Assembly: GCF_041296265.1 (NCBI RefSeq)
Contig: NC_091695.1
Location: 14,429,001-14,493,000, forward strand
DNA from: Equus caballus
Lineage: Eukaryota; Chordata; Mammalia; Perissodactyla; Equidae
Direction: 5' to 3'
Length of the DNA stretch: 64,000 nt
The notes beneath the pieces were generated by a model, which saw nothing but the letters and a program-made list of their open reading frames with translations, did not search any database and had not been told where the DNA came from. A program made the position numbers and the translations under genes. Shown here piece by piece: positions 58,190-64,000 of the stretch; within the stretch, counting starts at the first letter, position 1, and each line of letters starts with the position of its first letter.

Positions 58190-59215
58190 TCTTACAGTTG
58201 CTTTTTTAGAGCCACACTTTTAATTCCCAATTGCCCTTCTCAATGCACATGGGCATGTCCTCAAAAACTGACTTCCTCTTCTCACCCCATTTCACTTGCT
58301 CCTCTATCTATATTTCCTCCACCACCCATCATATACATGGGAGTCATCTTTGATTTTTTCCCCTCTACTAGTCCACTTCATAATTTGAAAATTAATCACC
58401 AGAATCTTAATTGAATCTTGTTCCCTAACCTTCATCCATCCATCCACCCATCTATCCATCGATCCATCTATCCACCCATTTATTTATTCCAACAACATTC
58501 TTGAGCAATTACCATACCCAATCACTGTTCTTGGCACTAGATTTAGAGAAATTAGTAAGATAAGCTCATGATTGCCCCAATAACATCATAACTTGTCTCC
58601 CCTGCCTCATATCTCACCCAAATACTTCTCAATCTACACTGCGTCCACAGTGATATTTATAAAATTCAATCATTCAATCCTGCCATAACCCAGTTTAAAA
58701 TTCTCCAAAGGCCCCTCTTTGCCTTCAGGATAAAATCTAGGCATTTTATTCTCATCACTAGTCCCTGGACTCTAATAAGCTACCCGTGTTATCTTTCACA
58801 TTCTACCCTTGTCCAATAACATGTGCTTTAGCCACATTAAACTATCCTAAATTCCCTGATCAAGTCATGCTCAATACACCTTACTGCCTTTCACATGTTA
58901 TTCCCCTCATCCTATACACACTTTCCCAATTCTACTGGCTGACTCTTATACATACTTCAAAACTATGTTCAGATATCATCTCCACAAAGAAAACGATCTC
59001 TTCCCAGAGGCTATGCTAGATTATAAGGATTTGTACTGTATTCCTATACCTCCCAGTTTGCATCTCCATCCTAGCTCTTTGTACATTGTGTTGTATTGGT
59101 CTCCCTCCATCCTGCTACTCTATAATTGGATTATCTTTAACACAGGAATTCTTTGTGTTTAATATCCATATTAATAGGTCTAGATCTGTGCTCAATAAGT
59201 ATTTGATGAATGGAC
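58190..59215 (+). mobile_element. L2 LINE fragment
   Basis: Classic LINE2 order on the plus strand: 'aaaggcccctctttgccttcaggataaaatctaggc', 'tatacatacttcaaaactatgttcagatatcatctcc', 'ctcttcccagaggc', 'ctctttgtacattgtgttgtattgg', and the 3' end 'tgctcaataagtatttgatgaatgg'. A short tetranucleotide repeat and a reversed L2-like piece lie at 58432-58570. Confidence 0.75.
58432..58490. repeat. (CCAT)n tetranucleotide microsatellite
   Basis: Imperfect CATC/CCAT units in tandem. Too short and too uniform in unit to be anything but a simple repeat. Confidence 0.9.
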
Positions 59216-59955
59216 AAAAACTAAAACCAATAAATATATGAAATTTTACAATAGCTGGATCTAACGAGGTTGATGACTTCTTATCAAAATTTTCATTACA
59301 TTCTAACATGGCAGAGTGATAGAACCAATAGGATTCTTATCAGGTCCTCTGGTACATCCTTCTGTGTTATCTGGTCTTCCTTCCCCTGTTTTGAATGATG
59401 TGTGTGTAAAATACATAGATAGGATTAAAGAAACTTCCTGCAGGAAGAAAGAAACTACAGTGAGAAACTGTATGGTTTCATAATCTTTTCCTCTCTGACT
59501 TACAAATCTCACACAATCATAAGTGATCTGGTTTCAAAAAACTGAACGAGGAATCTCACCCATTTATGGTCTACAGGGGATATTTGATCCATCACTTTCC
59601 ATTTTGTTTGCTAAAAAGCCATTACGAACAGTGATTTTGTGATAATCTGGTGCAAACATCTTCGGTTTTAAAATTCTAACGTTTGACCTAGAAATATTAA
59701 ACAGCCAGCCCAAGTCAAAGAAGGTAAATTGTGGGAGATTGAACACAGAGCCCACGTCTTCTAACTCACCAGCCTGTACCTCCTACACTATAATGTGTCC
59801 TCTCAGAATCCAGATTACTCAGCCCACAGAGAGGACAAAGAGAACAGAAGACAAAGTTGCTAGCTCTGGTTTTTTCCAAGGTTGTGTATCAGCATATTTT
59901 AGGAAAAGTAATTAGAAAGATAATGCATGGTTGTTAACAGAGTTTAAAACTCAGC
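59216..59955. other. Intergenic, no gene seen
   Basis: No coding signal; a faint MIR-like piece may lie at 59690-59770. Confidence 0.4.
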
Positions 59956-59959
59956 ACTT

Positions 59960-60160
59960 TGTTATACACCATACTGTTTTATCATTACAATGAGACTAAA
60001 AAGTGGGTTTTATTTTCCCCTTCATAGATGACATAATTACATACCAAGGAAATTTCTTCTCATACCTACTATCCCAAGGCTAGTAAGTAATAAAACAGAA
60101 TTTGACCACAGCTATATCCCATGTGAAACCCACGTGCTTTTCATTGCATTATTCTAGAAA
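59960..60160 (-). repeat. MIR SINE fragment
   Basis: Reverse MIR: 'ttccccttcatagatgacataattacataccaaggaaat' then 'ccaaggctagtaagtaataaaacagaatttg'. Confidence 0.6.
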
Positions 60161-60209
60161 GGGTGGTCAAACTACCTGAGTTACATAATTCTTTCTTTCC
60201 TAAGCAGAG

Positions 60210-60410
60210 ACAATTTGTTGGAAATAGTGCCTGACTGGGAGTCAAGAAGTCTGGGTTCTAGTCTTGACTCGGCCACAAGGTAACTGGCAGAAATTCACTT
60301 AATCTTGGAAATTCTCTTCATCTGCTTGAGCCATAGTATTCACATCTCTAGAATGTGGAAAGCTGGACAAAGTGTTTTCAGCTATAACTCACTGTCTGTT
60401 AGTAAACTGA
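60210..60410 (+). repeat. MIR SINE fragment
   Basis: Sense MIR: 'gactgggagtcaagaagtctgggttctagtcttgactcggccac' and 'cttaatcttggaaattctcttcatctgc'. Confidence 0.7.
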
Positions 60411-60459
60411 AATTTCCTTGCATTTGTGAGCCATCGCTCTCATTTTACAACCTCACCGT

Positions 60460-60570
60460 AATCTAAGTCCCAGGTTTGAATCTCAGATGTGGCACTTACT
60501 ATTGGACACTTACTTGAGCAGATTTTTTAACCTTTTTATGCCTGTTTCCTCATTTGTGTGTTATTTAAAG
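60460..60570 (+). repeat. MIR SINE fragment
   Basis: 'ccaggtttgaatctcagatgtggcacttac' and 'tttttaacctttttatgcctgtttcctcatttgtg', a second sense MIR piece. Confidence 0.65.
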
Positions 60571-61345
60571 GAACAGAATCTGTTTTCACCTTTTTCGCCA
60601 GTCATCCCTGCAGAAACAACCCTCAGGGACCTCTCTCATCCAAATCACTAATTTAAGACCCTGGCCACACACCCACTGAGTTTGGCATGTACGTGTGCAA
60701 AGTTAGTTATCTTAGAAGTTGCGGGTCTTACAGAAGGATTCTAAACATTCTGCATGTAACCTGAAAGATGAGGCACAGAAAACCATGAAGGAAATATCAC
60801 ATTCAAATTATTTTTCAGCTAAATGAAGTTGGAGTTCATCTATAGCTCCATGGGTTAACTATAAGTTTCAAAGGCCCACCCACAATTACTCAGCTCCAAC
60901 AAAACTTCCCCTGGTAGCTGGGAAGAAAATGGACCTGGCTAAAACCTTGTCACTGAGAGAATTTATCTTCCATGTTCTATGTTCTTTGCAGACATGTCAA
61001 CCTAAAACACAGAAAAGAATTTAAGGGCTCTAGGGCTCCAAACATATATTTCTCTCTCCTAGTTGTATATAGTATGTTGGTCATGTAGAGACACATTTTA
61101 GGGAATCCACCATTCCAGGAAAACTATAACCTCTGTTTGGGGTTTCAAGAGAATTTCTTCTAAATCAGGAAAGCTTCATTCATCCAGGCAAGGCTTAGTA
61201 TCAAATGTTACGCTGTGGTTGTTTGTAGAAAAAATTTCTGACTTAGATGAGAGGGAAAACTCTCACTAAATGGATGGAGAGGAGGAGTCAGAAAAAGAAC
61301 AATCAAGGGATACAGAGTTTTGTTTTTCTTTTTAGGGAGAGTAAA
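60571..61345. other. Intergenic, no gene seen
   Basis: Nothing recognised. Confidence 0.4.
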
Positions 61346-61349
61346 AACA

Positions 61350-61560
61350 AACATATATTGATTTTTAATACATTTCAGGCTCTGTGCTAAGCTCTTTATG
61401 TGTATTATCTCATTCAATCTCCACAACCATCGTAAAATGACCGGTGCTAGCTTTACAATGAAGAAGTTGTATCAAAGAGAAGATAAGTAGCATACTCAAG
61501 CTTACTTCCCACCACCAGGAAGTGGCCCAGATGAGATTTTTGAGTTTGAAAACAAATGAT
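61350..61560 (-). repeat. MIR SINE fragment
   Basis: Reverse MIR: 'ttcaggctctgtgctaagctctttatgtgtattatctcattcaatctccacaacc' then 'tacaatgaagaagttgtatc'. Confidence 0.7.
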
Positions 61561-61679
61561 CTTGAAGTAATAAAAGGTTAGTTGTGGTTGGCTGGGAATA
61601 TCAGACAGATTCTTCCAACAGGAGTGGATGCTTACTCTAGGTAAATAAGAGATTTAGTGGCTAAAATATCATTAAATCA

Positions 61680-62284
61680 GAACATTCATAGCTGTAAACT
61701 CCTGTACTATATAACCATCATAGACCGGTACAGATGCAATAAAATGTTGCTGGGCACCTGGGTAGGAGAGTTCTTACACTCCATTATCCAAGTGGCTCTG
61801 TTAGTCCAACTACCCTTTTCTGGACCCAGTGAGTTGATCACTACTTTTGTGATGTCCACCCTATGCTGAAACTTACCTGCACAGACCCATAAGTTGTTGA
61901 GGTTGTTGTGACAACCAACAGTGGTACCATCGCTCTGGGGAGGTTTGCTATTTTGCTCACCTCCTACACCATCATCCTGGTGTCCCTGCTAAAGCAGTCA
62001 GGAGAAGGCAGGTGCAAAGCTCTACCTGTGGCTTCCACATTGTTGTGGTCATCAACGTTTTTGGTCCCCGTACTTTTATCTATTCATACACTGATACTAC
62101 CTTTTCAGAGGATAAGATGGTGGCCATATTTTACACTATTGTCATCAACACCCACCACCACCACCACTGTGCTAAATCCTCTGACTTATACACTGAGAAA
62201 TGCAGAAATAAAGAATGCAATGAAGGCTGTGGGGAAGGATGTTTTCTGGAAAGCTAATGATAAATACTTGGAACTAACAATTTA
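61680..62284 (+). pseudogene. 5'-truncated OR4-family pseudogene
   Basis: Similarity to OR4 receptors begins abruptly at the ICL2 (HSCKLLYYITIIDRYRCNKMLLGTWVGEFLHS) and runs to the C terminus (TLRNAEIKNAMK). TM1 to TM3 are absent, and upstream sequence has an old MIR rather than OR remains. Within the remaining part the frame is lost around the ECL2 (VQLPFSGPSELI then out of frame; the CGPNE cysteine is serine), restored from about 61908 (TTNSGTIALG.FAILLTSYTIILVSLLKQSGEGRCKAL), then shifts again in TM6. In TM7 a (CCA)n run at about 62149-62167 replaces the ITPM residues before LNPLTYTLRN. Clearly non-functional and probably old. Confidence 0.88.
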
Positions 62285-63703
62285 AGCTGAATGATCTTAA
62301 ATTTTCTCACCTGAACAATGAAGACGATAAAAAACCTCACAGTTTTGTTTTTTGCTTTTTTAGGAAGAAATGAGATAATAACACATTCTACAGAAATAAG
62401 ATATTATTTATTATTGTTATATTTGTTCTAATATTTCAGAATCAGATAAAACTCTGAAATATATAGCCCTGACAAATCTTATTAAACTCAGAAATTCAGC
62501 ATGATTATACTCAGCACCATTATTTTCTCCTCCTCATTCTTGCCTTTTGGTCATTTTCTTTAAAGAATGAGAGTTTACTGTGAAGTACTTAAGGCTGTTT
62601 TCTATATTTACAACTGCAATTGGTACATAATAAGCACTGAATATGTATATATTGTATGAAAAATAATAGAGATCTGAGCTAAAGCATTCTATATGTCCTT
62701 CAAAACACAGTGAAAACTAAACCTAGTAAGTTTGGAATGGGAGGAGAGGTGTGTGCAGAACGTGGAAGTGATAAAAGACAGACTTAAAAAACAAAAGACC
62801 TGTTCTCATCCTCTCATCTTGGGAAAAGACTTTTCCTTTCTCTAGAACTCATTTTCTTTACCCCAAAAATAAGGAAATAGGAAAAGACATATGTCTAAGT
62901 CCTCATTTTAATTATAACCTCCCATTAATATATCTCTGTTAAATGATTCTAATCTTTACCTCTCATCTGTAGCCAGTGGTCCCTGTTATTGTAAAGTGAC
63001 TAACAGGAATAACTAAAGAAACTGAATAGAAACAAAGACACCTGTGATGAATAAGTGACTGTCACTCAATCAACAGGGTAAATACAATTTGCTGAAACGC
63101 ATGGTTGGGAAACCATATTTCCTCCAATGTTTGAACCAAGCAGTTTTACTTAATACAGTGAGCCATTTATCACTGCTTCCTTGAGTAACCTAACCCAGTT
63201 TCCACCTATGGACTCCAGAGAGACTCATTCTCGACAAAAAGATGACTTTCTTTTATGTGAACTGATACTCACCCTGGTGACACATTTCTCCTTGACTTTG
63301 TGCAACCTGAGCTTTATTTTTCTATAGCAAACAAATACATCACTGATTGTCTCTTTGCCATTGTTTTATTGTCTTTTCCACAAATCTGATTATTCAATTT
63401 ACTGCCTATACCTGGATATGTATTTATGGTTGTAAGAGTATGTATGTCTGGGAGTATGTATGCGTGTGTACGGTCCACAATGGACTGTACACAGTGCTTT
63501 AAAAAATGATCTCTGATATTAGCGAATTTACAGAATTAATGATAGGAAAGATTAAAAGGTAGAAAGACATCTGGATTAGAAGTTATAATTAATAAACCCT
63601 TGCCCTGGACCTCACAAATCCATGTTTATTGTCCCAGTTTGGACATATACTCACAGAACTTTTGTAGACCTCCATTTGCTCAATTCTAAAATGATAAGTA
63701 GGT
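62285..63703. other. Intergenic, no gene seen
   Basis: AT-rich. A short TG-rich stretch lies at about 63440-63472. No OR similarity. Confidence 0.45.
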
Positions 63704-63899
63704 CAGTGCTTCTCAAACTTTTCTGATCACTGGAATCAACTTCAGAGATTTTCGAACAGATAACAGTGCCTATTCTAAGAGTTTCTGATCCAGGATGCCA
63801 GGGTTAAAGGGTATACAAAGATCTGTACTTTTAGCAAATTCTTCTGGTAACTTTTATACAGTCAGTGGCACTTCTGGGCAGTTAGATTTGGAAACACTG
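63704..63899. mobile_element. MER5-like DNA transposon (hAT-Charlie, non-autonomous)
   Basis: Terminal inverted repeats are recognisable: CAGTGCTTCTCAAACTT at the left end and the inverse AGATTTGGAAACACTG at the right end. Internally 'agagtttctgatccagg' and 'aaagatctgtacttttagcaaattc' match the MER5 plan. At ~196 bp it is the right size for this family. Diverged and immobile. Confidence 0.75.
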
Positions 63900-64000
63900 G
63901 GACTAGATGATACTTGATGTTCTTAGAGCACAGGAGATCTATGAGTCAAGGAAATCCAAAGAACCTTACCTTTGGATATATATACTCCACGGTTCTGCTA

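Noticed and set aside
58432-58490. Short tandem repeat as a CRISPR-like array
   Set aside because: Four-base units with no spacers, in a mammalian genome; a microsatellite.
1-64000. A previously undescribed biological system
   Set aside because: After reading both strands, everything with coding character is an olfactory receptor or a LINE remnant. I found no novel gene cluster, no conserved unknown ORF family and no unusual RNA that I could support.

Overview
The window is nuclear DNA of a mammal and is mostly AT-rich and repeat-dense. Seven SINEs match the Equine Repetitive Element (ERE) family: tRNA-derived heads, A-rich tails and visible target-site duplications. This points to a perissodactyl, most likely a horse-type equid. 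MIR, L2, MER5-like and MaLR-like fossils are the usual placental background. I see nothing bacterial, plasmid, phage or CRISPR-like.

The only protein-coding content I can support is an olfactory receptor (OR) cluster of seven loci. Two are intact single-exon receptors: an OR10AG-like gene at 19134-20078 (+, 314 aa) and an OR4A-like gene at 31793-32719 (-, 308 aa). Five are broken relics: an OR10AG-like pseudogene at 2187-3137 (-), and OR4-family pseudogenes at 39943-40840 (+), 46467-47360 (-), 56884-57790 (-) and 61680-62284 (+, 5'-truncated). From memory of human OR proteins, this mix resembles the OR4/OR10AG stretch of human chromosome 11q11-q12. That placement is inference.

Layout: 1-9 kb holds the OR10AG pseudogene, an ERE at its stop codon and a ~390 bp polypurine tract. 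9.2-14.8 kb is a mosaic of old L1 pieces in both orientations with a MaLR-like LTR inside. 15-20 kb is mostly unique sequence leading to the intact OR10AG gene. 20-28 kb is intergenic with a young ERE and a second MaLR-like LTR. 28.5-31.3 kb is an old L1 split by an ERE. 31.8-32.7 kb is the intact OR4A gene. 33-40 kb has an ERE and an L1 3' half. From 40 kb to the end, four OR4 pseudogenes are scattered among MIR, L2, L1 and ERE copies.

The genes do not form an operon or pathway. Each OR is expected to be transcribed on its own, with one receptor chosen per olfactory neuron, and to signal through Golf and cyclic AMP in the cilium. Several loci keep a splice acceptor at or just upstream of the ATG, the usual OR plan of non-coding 5' exons joined to a single coding exon. 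I found no sign of an undescribed system. The most interesting points are a one-codon shortening of TM6 in the OR4A gene and the two-indel state of the OR10AG pseudogene. All family names come from reading the sequence and memory, not from a search.
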